Positions 1-9,091 of a DNA stretch of 64,000 bases are shown in pieces. Every line of letters starts with the position of its first letter. Position 1 is the first letter of the stretch. A program made the translations under genes and the position numbers. The DNA comes from Ancylobacter sp. IITR112 (GTDB lineage Bacteria; Pseudomonadota; Alphaproteobacteria; Rhizobiales; Xanthobacteraceae), in contig NZ_JBGCUS010000001.1 in the NCBI RefSeq assembly GCF_041415945.1, forward strand, positions 2,604,001 to 2,668,000. The letters run 5' to 3'. The notes beneath the pieces were generated by a model, which was not told the origin of the DNA, did not search any database, and saw nothing but the letters and a program-made list of their open reading frames with translations.

Positions 1-553
1 CGGCGGCAGCGGCCCGTTCAAGGCGTCGGAGCGGCATCTGCACCAGATTCGCAGCCATGTCGGCATGGTGTTCCAGAGCTTCAACCTGTTTCCGCATATG
101 AGCGTGATGCGCAATGTGGCGGAAGCGCCGGTGCGTGTGCTCGGACTCTCGCGTGCCGAGGCGGAAGCGCGCGCTGTGGAATTGCTGGCGCTGGTCGGGC
201 TCGCCGACAAGAAGGACCATTTCCCCTCCCAGCTTTCCGGCGGCCAGCAGCAGCGAGTTGCCATCGCCCGGGCTCTGGCCATGCGCCCGCGCGTGCTGCT
301 GTTCGACGAGCCGACCTCGGCGCTCGACCCGCAGCTCGTCGGCGAGGTGCTGGCGGTAATCCGCGACCTCGCCCATGAGCACGACCTGACCATGCTGCTG
401 GTGACGCATGAAATGCGCTTCGCCCGCGAGGTCTCTGACCGCGTCTGTTTCTTCGACAAGGGCCGCATCTGCGAGCAAGGCGCGCCGGAGGCGATCTTCA
501 CCGCCCCCAGCCACCCCCGCACCTGCGAGTTCCTCGCCTCCGTGCTGGGCTAG
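1..553 (+). CDS. Amino-acid ABC transporter ATP-binding protein (5' end outside window)
   Basis: C-terminal two thirds of a polar-amino-acid-type ABC ATPase; the frame is open to the left edge, so the start is outside the window. Visible parts are the Q-loop ([13 protein letters not shown]), the ABC signature [15 protein letters not shown], Walker B ([13 protein letters not shown]) and the H-loop (LVTHEM). These match the GlnQ/HisP subfamily, which energises uptake of amino acids with a periplasmic binding protein and two permeases. Partners are presumably upstream. It is followed by an aldehyde dehydrogenase and an aminotransferase on the same strand, consistent with uptake plus breakdown of an amino compound. 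Substrate cannot be read from the sequence. Confidence 0.93.
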   Translation, partial: GGSGPFKASERHLHQIRSHVGMVFQSFNLFPHMSVMRNVAEAPVRVLGLSRAEAEARAVELLALVGLADKKDHFPSQLSGGQQQRVAIARALAMRPRVLLFDEPTSALDPQLVGEVLAVIRDLAHEHDLTMLLVTHEMRFAREVSDRVCFFDKGRICEQGAPEAIFTAPSHPRTCEFLASVLG

Positions 554-599
554 TCGCCCCGCCCGCCGACACTTGTTCGGCAGGCGGACGAACTTCCGG

Positions 600-620
600 C
601 GGGCCTTCGGTGGTGGCCCG
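600..620. other. Short hairpin between the ABC ATPase and the dehydrogenase gene
   Basis: CGGGCC (600-605) and GGCCCG (615-620) form a perfect 6-bp stem with a 9-nt loop in the 130-bp gap. No T-run follows, so it is at best a weak terminator or a processing hairpin. The rest of this gap shows no coding signal. Confidence 0.3.
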
Positions 621-683
621 CATGTTCGGAAACCCTCTCGGGCTTTCGCATCCTAGGCTTCAGCCATCGAGAGAGGAGCCGCC

Positions 684-2189
684 ATGACCGCACCCGCCCA
701 CAGCCCACGCTTTGCCCGGACCGCCGGCCACCCGGCGCTGTCGCGGCTGGGCGACCCACGCCTCCTGCGCAGCCTGTCCTATGTCGACGGCAAATGGACC
801 GCCGGACCTGAGGGGCGAAGCTTTCCCGTCACCGATCCCGCCGACGGCACGATCGTCGCCGAGGTCGCCGCCCTCGGTTCCACGGAAACGGTGCGGGCCG
901 TGGATGCCGCCCATCACGCATTTCGTGGCTGGAAGCAGTTTCTGCCGCAGGAGCGCGCCGCGACACTGCGGCGGTGGCACGCGCTGATGCAGGATGCGGC
1001 CGATGATCTCGCGCTGCTAATGACGCTCGAGCAGGGCAAGCCGCTGGCGGAATCGCGCGGCGAGATCGCCTATGCCGCCTCGTTCATCGCCTATTACGCC
1101 GAGGAAGCGCTGCGGGTGAATGTGGAGAGCGTCACCAGCCATTTGCCCGGCGCGCAGATGTCGCTCAGCCGCGAGCCGTTGGGGGTCGCCGCCTTGCTCA
1201 CACCGTGGAATTTCCCCTCCGCCATGCTCACCCGCAAGGCGGCGGCGGCTCTGGCGGCCGGCTGCACCGTCGTCGCGCACCCCTCCTCGCATACGCCGCT
1301 GTCGGCCCTCGCTCTGGCCGAGTTGGCCGAGCGCGCCGGCTTTCCCGCCGGCGTATTCAACGTCGTCACCGGCGAGCCGGCGCCGATTGCCGAAGCGCTG
1401 TGCACTGATCTGCGGGTGCGGGCGGTCAGCTTCACCGGATCGACGGAAGTTGGCCGCCTGGTCGCCCGCAATGCGGCAGGCAGCATGAAGCGCATGGTGA
1501 TGGAACTTGGCGGCCATGCGCCGCTCATCGTGTTCGATGATGCCGACCTCGATCGCGCTGTCGATATCGCCCTCGACGCCAAATTCGCCACCTCCGGTCA
1601 GGACTGCCTCGCCGCCAATCGGATTTATGTGCAGCGCGGGCTTTATGAGCGTTTCTGCGTCGCCTTTGCCGAACGTGTCGCGGCTCTCCGCGTGGGCCCC
1701 GGACTGAACCCGCGCAGTGAGATCGGCCCGCTCATGCATCGGGGGGCCATTGCCAAGGCGCAGGCGCAGATCGACGATGCGCTGGCCCACGGCGCCCGCC
1801 GCCTGACGCCGGAGCGGGCGATGCCCGGCCCGCTCTTCCTCGCCCCCACCGTGCTCGCCGACGTGCCGGAAGACGCACTCATCATGCGCGAGGAAACCTT
1901 CGCCCCCGTTGCCGCCCTCGCTGCTTTCGACAGCGAGGAGGAAGTGATCGCCCGTGCCAACGCCACTGAATATGGCCTGGTCGCCTATGTCGTCACCCGC
2001 GACGGCGCGCGGGCGGCGCGGATGGCGCAGGCGCTCGACTACGGCATGGTCGCGATCAACCGCGTCAAGATCACCGGTGCCCCGATTCCGTTCGGCGGCG
2101 TGAAGCAGTCCGGCCTCGGCCGCGAAGGTTCACGCCACGGCCTCGAAGCCTTCACCGACCTCAAATATGTCTGCCTCGACCTCGGCTGA
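684..2189 (+). CDS. NAD(P)-dependent aldehyde dehydrogenase, succinate-semialdehyde dehydrogenase type
   Basis: 501 residues, full length for the family. It oxidises an aldehyde to the acid with NAD(P). Motifs: TPWNFP (173-178), the TGSTEVG nucleotide-binding turn (251-257), catalytic Glu274 in MELGGHAP, and catalytic Cys308 in SGQDCLA. Overall it is closest to GabD-type enzymes. One oddity: the usual KPA(S/E)xTP cofactor segment reads HPSSHTP, with His199 in place of the conserved Lys that contacts the cofactor adenosine phosphate/ribose. It lies 23 bp before a class III aminotransferase, so the pair could convert a diamine or omega-amino acid to a dicarboxylate (putrescine/GABA-like route). 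Exact substrate is inference. Confidence 0.88.
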   Translation: MTAPAHSPRFARTAGHPALSRLGDPRLLRSLSYVDGKWTAGPEGRSFPVTDPADGTIVAEVAALGSTETVRAVDAAHHAFRGWKQFLPQERAATLRRWHALMQDAADDLALLMTLEQGKPLAESRGEIAYAASFIAYYAEEALRVNVESVTSHLPGAQMSLSREPLGVAALLTPWNFPSAMLTRKAAAALAAGCTVVAHPSSHTPLSALALAELAERAGFPAGVFNVVTGEPAPIAEALCTDLRVRAVSFTGSTEVGRLVARNAAGSMKRMVMELGGHAPLIVFDDADLDRAVDIALDAKFATSGQDCLAANRIYVQRGLYERFCVAFAERVAALRVGPGLNPRSEIGPLMHRGAIAKAQAQIDDALAHGARRLTPERAMPGPLFLAPTVLADVPEDALIMREETFAPVAALAAFDSEEEVIARANATEYGLVAYVVTRDGARAARMAQALDYGMVAINRVKITGAPIPFGGVKQSGLGREGSRHGLEAFTDLKYVCLDLG

Positions 2190-2212
2190 GGCGGGCACAT
2201 CAGGAGATTGAG

Positions 2213-3607
2213 ATGCTCGACCACCCCGCCCCCGCCAGCAACGAACTCGAAAGCTGGGATCGCGACCACTTCTTCCACCCCTCCACCCACATGGCCCAGC
2301 ATGCGCGCGGCGAGACCCCGAACCGCATCATCACCGGGGCGGAAGGGGTCTACATCGTCGACCGCGAGGGGCGGCGCAGCCTCGACGCCTTTGGCGGGCT
2401 CTACTGCGTCAATGTTGGTTACGGCCGTAAAAAGATCACCGACGCCATCGCCGAGCAGGCCTCGAAGCTGGCCTATTACCACGCCTATGCCGGCCATGGT
2501 TCCGAACCGTCGATCAACCTCGCCCGCATGGTGGTGGAACGCGCGCCGGCCGGGATGAGCCGGGTGTTTTTCGGTTTGTCAGGATCGGACGCCAACGAGA
2601 CCAACATCAAGCTGGTCTGGTACATCAACAATGTGCTCGGCCGGCCGCAGAAGAAGAAGATCATCTCGCGCTGGCGCGGCTATCACGGCTCCGGGGTGAT
2701 GACCGGCAGCCTCACCGGGCTGGCCGGCTTCCACAATCTGTTCGACCTGCCGCGCGCGCCGATCCTGCACACCGAGGCGCCCTATTATTTCCGCCGGCCC
2801 GATCGGGCGATGAGCGAGGAGCAGTTCTCCCAGTACTGCGCCGACAAGCTGGAAGAGATGATTCAGGCCGAAGGGCCGGACACCATCGCCGCCTTCATCG
2901 GCGAGCCGGTGCTCGGCACCGGCGGCATCGTGCCGCCGCCAGCCGGCTACTGGCCGAAAATCCAGGCGGTGCTGAAGAAATACGACATCCTGCTGATCGC
3001 CGACGAGGTCGTGACCGGCTTCGGTCGGCTGGGCAGCATGTTCGGCTCGGATCATTACGGCATCGCGCCGGACCTGATCACCATCGCCAAGGGCCTCACT
3101 TCCGCCTATGCGCCGCTCTCCGGCGTCATCGTCTCGGAGAAAGTCTGGCGGGTGCTGGAGCAGGGATCGGACGAATACGGCCCGATCGGCCATGGCTGGA
3201 CCTATTCCTCGCACCCGCTCTGCACGGCGGCCGGCGTCGCCAATCTCGAACTGGTCGACGAGCTCGACCTCGTCACCAATGCCCGCGAGACCGGCGCCTA
3301 TTTCAACGCCGCGCTGAAGGACGCGCTCGCCGGCCACCGCTTCGTCGGCGAGGTGCGCGGCGAGGGCCTGCTGGCGGCGGTGGAACTGGTGCGCGACAAG
3401 GACGACCGCGCCTTCTTCGACACGGCGGAGAAGGTCGGCCCGCGCATCGCCGCAGCCATGCTTGAGCGCGGCGTCATCGCCCGCGCCATGCCGCAAGGCG
3501 ACATACTCGGCTTCGCCCCGCCCCTGTGCCTGACACGGGAGGAAGCCGATAGTGTGGTCGAGGCCACGCGCGGCGCGGTCGAGGCGGTCGCCGCCACGCT
3601 CGGCTGA
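2213..3607 (+). CDS. PLP-dependent class III aminotransferase (omega-amino acid/diamine type)
   Basis: 464 residues. Fold-type I aminotransferase with the SGSDANETNIK phosphate-binding segment (about 123-133), Asp264 in IADEVVTGFGR and the Schiff-base Lys293 in TIAKGLTSAY. The family transfers a terminal amino group from compounds such as putrescine, GABA or beta-alanine to pyruvate or 2-oxoglutarate; the overall pattern resembles SpuC/putrescine-pyruvate enzymes. A GGAG-type ribosome site precedes the ATG, and the gene follows the aldehyde dehydrogenase closely, so they are probably co-transcribed. The aldehyde product would be the dehydrogenase substrate. The amine specificity is not established. 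Confidence 0.88.
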   Translation: MLDHPAPASNELESWDRDHFFHPSTHMAQHARGETPNRIITGAEGVYIVDREGRRSLDAFGGLYCVNVGYGRKKITDAIAEQASKLAYYHAYAGHGSEPSINLARMVVERAPAGMSRVFFGLSGSDANETNIKLVWYINNVLGRPQKKKIISRWRGYHGSGVMTGSLTGLAGFHNLFDLPRAPILHTEAPYYFRRPDRAMSEEQFSQYCADKLEEMIQAEGPDTIAAFIGEPVLGTGGIVPPPAGYWPKIQAVLKKYDILLIADEVVTGFGRLGSMFGSDHYGIAPDLITIAKGLTSAYAPLSGVIVSEKVWRVLEQGSDEYGPIGHGWTYSSHPLCTAAGVANLELVDELDLVTNARETGAYFNAALKDALAGHRFVGEVRGEGLLAAVELVRDKDDRAFFDTAEKVGPRIAAAMLERGVIARAMPQGDILGFAPPLCLTREEADSVVEATRGAVEAVAATLG

Positions 3608-3616
3608 CGCAACGCA

Positions 3617-3649
3617 CGGCGGGGCCCCCGCTGCCGCAGGGCCCCGTCG
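3617..3649. terminator. Bidirectional hairpin between convergent operons
   Basis: CGGGGCCC (3620-3627) pairs with GGGCCCCG (3639-3646), perfect 8-bp stem and 11-nt loop, extended by ACG/CGT outside it. It sits exactly in the 49-bp gap between the convergent aminotransferase and FAD oxidoreductase genes. No long T-run, so the strength is uncertain. Confidence 0.55.
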
Positions 3650-3656
3650 TCCCGGC

Positions 3657-5282
3657 TCAGTTTCGCTTCGCCTTGATGTCGCGCATCACCTCGCGGGCGG
3701 CGTTGAAGCCGGGGATGCCGGAGACGCCGCCGCCGGGATGCATGGAGGAGCCGCAAATATACAGCCCCTTCACCGGCGTGCGGTAATCCGCATAGCCCGA
3801 GACCGGCCGCTGGAAGAACAGCTGGTCGGTCGACAACTCGCCATGGAAGATGTGGCCCTGCGGCAGGTTGACGATGTTCTCGATATCGGGCGCGACGAGC
3901 AATTGCGCCTCGATCACATCGTCACGGAAGCCGGGCGCGTATTCCTCGATGGTGTCGAACACCGTCTTGCGGAAGTTCTCCTTCTCCGTGGCCCAGTCGC
4001 CGCCCTTCAGCGTGTAGGGCGCGTGACCGCCGAACAGATTGACCACATGCTTGCCGGGCGGCGCCAGCGTCGTGTCGACCATGGTCGGCACCACGGGGGT
4101 GATGAAGGGGCGCGACGAGTACCAGCCATGCTTGGCATCGTCATAGGCGCGTTCGAGATAGTCGATGTCGGGCGCGATGTGCATGTAGGTGGGGTAGTCG
4201 AAATTCCCCAGCGTTCCCTCGCGCCGCACGCGGTCGAGGATGCGGTATTGCGGCGGGCGCTCGCAGGCGATGTTCATCTTGAAGGCGGTCGAGAAGGTGC
4301 GATAGCCCTTGATCTCCCGCACCACCTCCTCCGGCAGATGCGTCTCGCCGACGAGGTCGAGATAGAGCGTCTTGGCGCTGGCATTGGAGATGATGGTCCT
4401 GGCCGCATAGCTCTCGCCCGTCGTGGTCGAGACCGCCGTGGCGCGGCCATTCTGCACGCGCACTTCCCGGATCGGCGCGCCGGTGACGATGTCGACGCCC
4501 TTCTCGCGGGCGGAAGAGGCCAACGCCTGGGTGATCGACCCCATGCCGCCCTTGATGAAGCCCCAGCCGCCGGCGCCCTCATGCTCGCCCATGATGTGGT
4601 GCATGATGACATAGGCCGAGCCCGGCGATTTCGGCCCGGCGAAGGTGCCGATCGAGGCGTAATAGGCCAGCACGGCCATCACGCGGTCATCCTCGAACCA
4701 TTCGCGCAGGAAGTCATAGGCGCTCATCGTCAGCATATCGACGATGCGGTACATCTTCCGCCCGATCTTGCGGTGCCGCCACAGCAGCGACGCCCCGTCC
4801 TTGAAGGTGCGCCAGTCGCGCTTCGCCGGGTCGACCGGCGTCTCCCACAGAAGCTTGCGCACGATGTTCGCCGCCTCGTTCAGATAGCGGTCGAATTCGG
4901 GATAGATGTCCGCATCGTGCCTGGAGAAGCGGGCGAAGCTCGCCTGCGACTTGGCGATGTTGTCGGAGAACAGGATGTAGTCCTCCCCGTCGAGCGGGGA
5001 GACCATGTCCGAGCAGGGCAACACTTCCAGCCCGTGCTTCTTCAGCTCCAGCTCGCGGATGATGCGCGGGTGCAGCAGGCTCATGAGGTAGGAGAAGATC
5101 GACGCCCGGAAGCCGGGCGCGATCTCCTCCGTCACCGCCGCCCCGCCGACGACGTCGCGGCGTTCCAGCACCAGCACCTTCTGCCCCGCCTTGGCGAGAT
5201 AATTGGCGCAGACCAGCGCATTATGCCCGGCGCCGATAATGATGGCGTCGTAAACCTTGCCCACGGTAACGTCGGCATTCAT
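3657..5282 (-). CDS. NAD(P)/FAD-dependent oxidoreductase (phytoene desaturase/PYROXD2-like)
   Basis: 541 residues. The N-terminal dinucleotide-binding fold starts with DAIIIGAGHNALVCA, followed by an acidic strand end (VLVLERRDVVGG) that binds the FAD ribose. The C-terminus has the second FAD motif (LYICGSSMHPGGGVSGIPG), a hallmark of carotenoid-desaturase/amine-oxidase superfamily flavoproteins. No carotenoid genes are nearby, so carotenoid work is unlikely. It is the last gene of the minus-strand operon with a Rieske oxygenase and aldolase, suggesting oxidation or desaturation of a pathway intermediate. Actual substrate unknown. Confidence 0.85.
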   Translation of the reverse strand: MNADVTVGKVYDAIIIGAGHNALVCANYLAKAGQKVLVLERRDVVGGAAVTEEIAPGFRASIFSYLMSLLHPRIIRELELKKHGLEVLPCSDMVSPLDGEDYILFSDNIAKSQASFARFSRHDADIYPEFDRYLNEAANIVRKLLWETPVDPAKRDWRTFKDGASLLWRHRKIGRKMYRIVDMLTMSAYDFLREWFEDDRVMAVLAYYASIGTFAGPKSPGSAYVIMHHIMGEHEGAGGWGFIKGGMGSITQALASSAREKGVDIVTGAPIREVRVQNGRATAVSTTTGESYAARTIISNASAKTLYLDLVGETHLPEEVVREIKGYRTFSTAFKMNIACERPPQYRILDRVRREGTLGNFDYPTYMHIAPDIDYLERAYDDAKHGWYSSRPFITPVVPTMVDTTLAPPGKHVVNLFGGHAPYTLKGGDWATEKENFRKTVFDTIEEYAPGFRDDVIEAQLLVAPDIENIVNLPQGHIFHGELSTDQLFFQRPVSGYADYRTPVKGLYICGSSMHPGGGVSGIPGFNAAREVMRDIKAKRN

Positions 5283-5329
5283 CGCTTCACCCCCACGCTG
5301 ACGGATCGCATTTCGAAGGACGGCACGAC

Positions 5330-6412
5330 TTATTCCGCGGCGACGCCGCGCAGCGGGGCCTTGGGCTCAAGTGCTTCGCGGCACATGTCCTGGAAGGCTT
5401 TGACCGAATACTCATTCTTCGGCGACAGCGGCCCGCGCGTGTAGATTCCGGCCTCAAGGTTGCGCTGCACGCCGGTGATGATGTCGAGATCCTCGGTCAC
5501 GATCTGCGCCGACCACTCGGCCGAGCGGCGGTTTTCTTCCGCCTTTTCAGGCGAAACATCGGTGAAGAAGTACCAGTTGATGTGGCGGATGCGCCCCGGC
5601 CCCAGCGGCTCGATGGTGGCGATGGACGAGCCCCAATCGTAGAGGTTCAGCATGAGGAAGGGGAAGCGATAGAAATACAGCCCCCGCGTCAGCCCACCAT
5701 CGCGCTTGGGCGCGTGCAGGTGGAAGAACTTGTCCTTCGGATAGGTGTCGATGCGGTAATTGTCGATGTCCATCGACTCGCACAGGCCCGGATGCATGGT
5801 CCGGCAGTGGTAGCATTCGAGATAGTTCTCGCCATAGACCTTCCAGTCGACGGCACAATCCCGGTCTTTCGACATGAAGTAATGCTGCTGCTCCAGCGGA
5901 TAATCCGCCGCCATGGCGTGGATCGGGCCGAGCCAGTCGATGAGGCTCTCGCCGCCGCGGGCGATGCGCAGGAAGACGAGGCCGCGCCATTCCTCGGCGT
6001 CGATGGCGTAAAGGCCCCACGCCTTCGGGTCGAACGTAATGCCCTCGCCGAAATCCACCGCCTTGTTCAGCGCGCCGTCACGGGTGAAGCTCCAGCTATG
6101 ATAGGGGCAGACCACCAGCTTGCCGCAATGGCCCTCCTCCTTTTCCAGCAGCTGCGCGCCGCGATGGCGGCAGACATTGTGGAAGGCACGCACCACCCCG
6201 TCATCGTCGCGGATGACGAAGACGGGATAGCCCGCCAGCGTGCCGGTCACATAGTCGCCCGGCTTCTGCAGCCGCTCCGACCAGGTGAACAGCATCCAGT
6301 TGCGGGCGAAGATCTCCTTGCGCTCGCGCTGGTAAAGGGCGGGGTCGCAATAATCGCTGGCCGGCAGGGTCCAGTCGAAGCTGCCGGCGGCGGCACTCGT
6401 CTCGGTGGTCAT
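5330..6412 (-). CDS. Rieske non-heme iron oxygenase, alpha subunit (aromatic-ring hydroxylase/N-demethylase type)
   Basis: 360 residues from ATG at 6412, chosen because CTGGGAGC lies 8 bp upstream and the longer frame would overlap the aldolase gene. Rieske [2Fe-2S] ligands are Cys81/His83 (CRHRG) and Cys102/His105 (CPYH). The mononuclear iron site is ENYLECYHCRTMH, with His202 and His207. Such enzymes use O2 and electrons from a separate reductase to hydroxylate or N-demethylate; quaternary-amine members (GbcA/CntA-like) have this single-subunit layout. No reductase gene is in the operon, so electrons must come from elsewhere. The neighbouring polyamine-type transporter favours a nitrogenous substrate, by inference. 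Confidence 0.9.
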   Translation of the reverse strand: MTTETSAAAGSFDWTLPASDYCDPALYQRERKEIFARNWMLFTWSERLQKPGDYVTGTLAGYPVFVIRDDDGVVRAFHNVCRHRGAQLLEKEEGHCGKLVVCPYHSWSFTRDGALNKAVDFGEGITFDPKAWGLYAIDAEEWRGLVFLRIARGGESLIDWLGPIHAMAADYPLEQQHYFMSKDRDCAVDWKVYGENYLECYHCRTMHPGLCESMDIDNYRIDTYPKDKFFHLHAPKRDGGLTRGLYFYRFPFLMLNLYDWGSSIATIEPLGPGRIRHINWYFFTDVSPEKAEENRRSAEWSAQIVTEDLDIITGVQRNLEAGIYTRGPLSPKNEYSVKAFQDMCREALEPKAPLRGVAAE

Positions 6413-6456
6413 GTGCGTGCTCCCAGGCGTTCGGATCTTGCTGATCCCTTGAATAT

Positions 6457-7218
6457 TCAGGTGCGGTAGGACGGATCGAGCGCGTCGAGCAGGCGCAGAT
6501 GCGCGTCCCATTCGAGCTGCAGGTCGCCGTCGTCGAAATTCATCTGGTCGTATTGCGCCCCGACCTTCTCGCAGACCTCGCGCGGCGGCAGCACAATCTC
6601 GCGGCCCATGGAAAGCGTCGCCACCTGCACCTCGCAGGCGCGCTCCAGATAGAACATCAGGTTGAACGCCTCGGCGACGCTCCGCCCGACGGTGAGCAGG
6701 CCGTGATTGCGCAGCAGCAGGCCGCAATGCGTGCCGAGATCGGCGATGATGCGCTCGCGCTCGTCGAGGTCGAGGGCGATGCCCTCATACTCATGCAGGC
6801 CGAGCCGGCCATAGAATTGCAACGCGATCTGGTTGAGCGGCAGCAGCCCTTCCTTCAGCGAGGCCACCGCCATGCCGGCGCGGGTATGGGTGTGGATGAC
6901 GCAGGCCGCGTCGTGCCGGCTCATATGCACGGCGGAATGGATGGTGAAGCCGGCGGGATTCACCCGGTGCGGGCTGTCGCCGACCTTGTTGCCGTCGACA
7001 TCGATCTTCACCAGCGAGGAAGCGGTGATCTCCTCCCAGCGATGGCCATAGGGGTTGATGAGAAACCGCCCCGGCTCGCCCGGCACCCGCACGGTGCAAT
7101 GGGTGTAGATGAGGTCGGTCATCCGGTAATGCGCGAGCAGCCGGTAGCAGGCGGCGAGGTCGACCCGCTGCTGCCATTCAGCGGCGCTCATCTCCGGGCT
7201 CAGGCGGGCGACGACCAT
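6457..7218 (-). CDS. Class II aldolase/adducin family protein
   Basis: 253 residues. Contains the zinc-site pattern of the class II aldolase/adducin fold: HIRHxHT-like segment (CVIHTHTRAG) and a later histidine in LLRNHGLLTVG, typical of fuculose/ribulose-phosphate aldolases and epimerases and of many uncharacterised relatives. It probably performs a metal-dependent retro-aldol or decarboxylation step on an oxidised intermediate. It is 44 bp upstream of the Rieske gene and 12 bp downstream of the TIM-barrel gene, so it is part of one operon. Substrate not deducible. Confidence 0.85.
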   Translation of the reverse strand: MVVARLSPEMSAAEWQQRVDLAACYRLLAHYRMTDLIYTHCTVRVPGEPGRFLINPYGHRWEEITASSLVKIDVDGNKVGDSPHRVNPAGFTIHSAVHMSRHDAACVIHTHTRAGMAVASLKEGLLPLNQIALQFYGRLGLHEYEGIALDLDERERIIADLGTHCGLLLRNHGLLTVGRSVAEAFNLMFYLERACEVQVATLSMGREIVLPPREVCEKVGAQYDQMNFDDGDLQLEWDAHLRLLDALDPSYRT

Positions 7219-7230
7219 GATGGATTCTCC

Positions 7231-8088
7231 TCAATTCGGTTCGACGACGGGGCGCGCGGCGGCCGCGTCCCAGTCCTCAAGCGCCCATTGGCGCAGTTGC
7301 AGGGCTTCCTGCGCGCGGTCCGACAATTCCTCGCCCCGCGCATCGGTGATGGCGTAGTCGCGCGGCCCGAGTTCGCACAGGAACAGGCAGTCGGCCTCGG
7401 TGCCGTGGCGCGCCTGCCATGAGCTGAATCCGCGCCGCCACCAGTCACGGAACACGGCGACCCAGGGCTGGTGCTGCGGGAAATGCAGCGGCAGCTGCAC
7501 CTGGCAGCGATTGGCGACCCGGCCCTGGAAGCTGTCCGAGCGCTCCAGCAACCGCTGCACCTGCGCCTGATAGTCGGCGCTGATCGGCAGCATCATCTCG
7601 CGGTCGACAACATAGTGCGACAGGTCGGCGGCGAGCCGCAGCTCGGGGATGGCGTCCATGAGCAGCAGCGTCGCGAACATGTCGTTGGTGATGCAGTTGC
7701 GGTGCGTCTCGAACTGCAGCGGGACGCCCTCCTCCCGCCCGATGCGCAGCCACGCCTCGATGACCGGCACCATCTCCGCCACCGAGAGCGGCATCACCTG
7801 GCCGATGACGATGACGAAGGGCGAACCGATCTCCTTGGCGAGGTGCAGCGCCGGGCGCAGCTCCTCGATCGAGCGGGGAAAGGCGGTCAGCAGCCCACCA
7901 AGGCCGGTGCGGGCGAACTCCGCCACCGTGCCGCGCGCGGCTTCGATATCCATGGCGCCGAGATCGATGGCCATGCCGTCGAAACCGGCCGCCTTCACCG
8001 CATCGAAGCGCTCGGCCACCGACCGCTCCGGCACGCCGGGGCGGCGCTGCTCGGTGGCCCAGAGCGACTGGTAGACCTTGAGCGGCAT
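7231..8088 (-). CDS. Sugar-phosphate isomerase/epimerase-like TIM-barrel protein
   Basis: 285 residues. Alternating strand/helix pattern of the xylose-isomerase-like AP-endonuclease 2 superfamily: AAGFDGMAIDLGAMD near the start, GSPFVIVIGQVMP in the middle, LQFETHRNC with the metal-binding Glu/His, and LAADLSHYVVD with the Asp/His pair. Members isomerise or epimerise sugars, hydroxypyruvate or inositol derivatives, or act as dehydratases. It lies between the desaturase (3 bp) and the aldolase (12 bp), indicating co-translation. I infer a hydroxyacid or keto-acid intermediate. Confidence 0.75.
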   Translation of the reverse strand: MPLKVYQSLWATEQRRPGVPERSVAERFDAVKAAGFDGMAIDLGAMDIEAARGTVAEFARTGLGGLLTAFPRSIEELRPALHLAKEIGSPFVIVIGQVMPLSVAEMVPVIEAWLRIGREEGVPLQFETHRNCITNDMFATLLLMDAIPELRLAADLSHYVVDREMMLPISADYQAQVQRLLERSDSFQGRVANRCQVQLPLHFPQHQPWVAVFRDWWRRGFSSWQARHGTEADCLFLCELGPRDYAITDARGEELSDRAQEALQLRQWALEDWDAAAARPVVEPN

Positions 8089-8091
8089 GGC

Positions 8092-9090
8092 TCAGACCCG
8101 CTTGGCGGCGCGCGGGCCGACCGGTTCGAGGTCGGTGTCGTCCATGATCCAGATCTTGTCGTCGGGATAGTCCGCCTCGGTCCGCCCGTTCCAGAAGGCC
8201 TTGATCACCGCCAGCTGAAAGCCGAGATAGGTCATGGAATGCGGCTTGCGGCCCTTCTCCACGAAGATGGTGCGGTGGAGGTCCGGCAGGCGGTGGAACG
8301 GCACGCCGGGGAAGGCGTGGTGCGCGGTGTGGAACTGCATGTTCCAGCACATCCAGCGCATCAGCGCATTGGTGCGCGTGGTGCGGGTATTCTCGGTGAT
8401 CTGGTCGACATGCGGCAGGCCGAGATGCTCGATGGTGTTCTGCAGCTGGTGCACCGGCTTCATGACAAGCATCGGCAGCAGCCACAGCTTGACCGCGATC
8501 CAGCTGCCCGTCGCCACCGACAGCGCCGCGATCAGCGCATAGCCCGCCAGATGCCAGCGCGCCTCGCGGATCACCTTGGCGTGCTGGTCCTGCGGAATGT
8601 AGTGCTCGCTGACGGTGCCGAAGGCGAAGCGCAGCACCCGGCGGATGCGGCTGTACCAATAGGTCGGCCCCAGCACCCAGAGCAGATAGGACAGCATCGA
8701 GTAGCGCTCGCGCCCCAGCTCGCCATCGCCCTCCCAGTCCTGGGTGTAGCGGTGATGGGCGAAATGCTGGATCTGGTCGAAATCGCGTGGATAGATCAGC
8801 ACGAAGCCGAACAGCCGGCCGAAGAACTCGTTCAGCCCCTTGGTCCTGAAGACCGTGGAATGGCTCATCTCATGCTGGCCGGCATAGAGGAAATTGATCA
8901 GCGCGCCGTGCAGCATGAACGCCGGCACCATCCACCACGAGCCCCAGGTCAACCAAAGCGCCGTGCCGGTGATCACCAGCGCGCCGAGATGGCTGCCGAG
9001 CTGGATGAAGCCCGACACATCGGATTTCGCGCTCAGTTCCTTGAGCCGGGAGGGACTGATCATGTCCTTGCGGCCGAATACCTCGTCCAT
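8092..9090 (-). CDS. Membrane fatty-acid-desaturase-family di-iron enzyme
   Basis: 332 residues with three histidine boxes: HEMSH (73-77), HFAHH (109-113) and HTAHH (254-258), and hydrophobic segments between them. The family inserts double bonds or hydroxyl groups into alkyl chains using O2 and a membrane di-iron centre. It is 1 bp from the permease gene and 3 bp from the TIM-barrel gene, so it belongs to the transporter/catabolic operon rather than to lipid synthesis. It may hydroxylate or desaturate the imported compound; no ferredoxin or reductase partner is encoded here. Confidence 0.85.
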   Translation of the reverse strand: MDEVFGRKDMISPSRLKELSAKSDVSGFIQLGSHLGALVITGTALWLTWGSWWMVPAFMLHGALINFLYAGQHEMSHSTVFRTKGLNEFFGRLFGFVLIYPRDFDQIQHFAHHRYTQDWEGDGELGRERYSMLSYLLWVLGPTYWYSRIRRVLRFAFGTVSEHYIPQDQHAKVIREARWHLAGYALIAALSVATGSWIAVKLWLLPMLVMKPVHQLQNTIEHLGLPHVDQITENTRTTRTNALMRWMCWNMQFHTAHHAFPGVPFHRLPDLHRTIFVEKGRKPHSMTYLGFQLAVIKAFWNGRTEADYPDDKIWIMDDTDLEPVGPRAAKRV

Positions 9091-9091
9091 C

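Noticed and set aside
3552..5444. 630-codon plus-strand frame opposite the FAD oxidoreductase
   Set aside because: Exact antisense of a gene with clear FAD motifs; its translation is Arg/Gly/His/Asp-rich low-complexity typical of antisense frames in high-G+C DNA.
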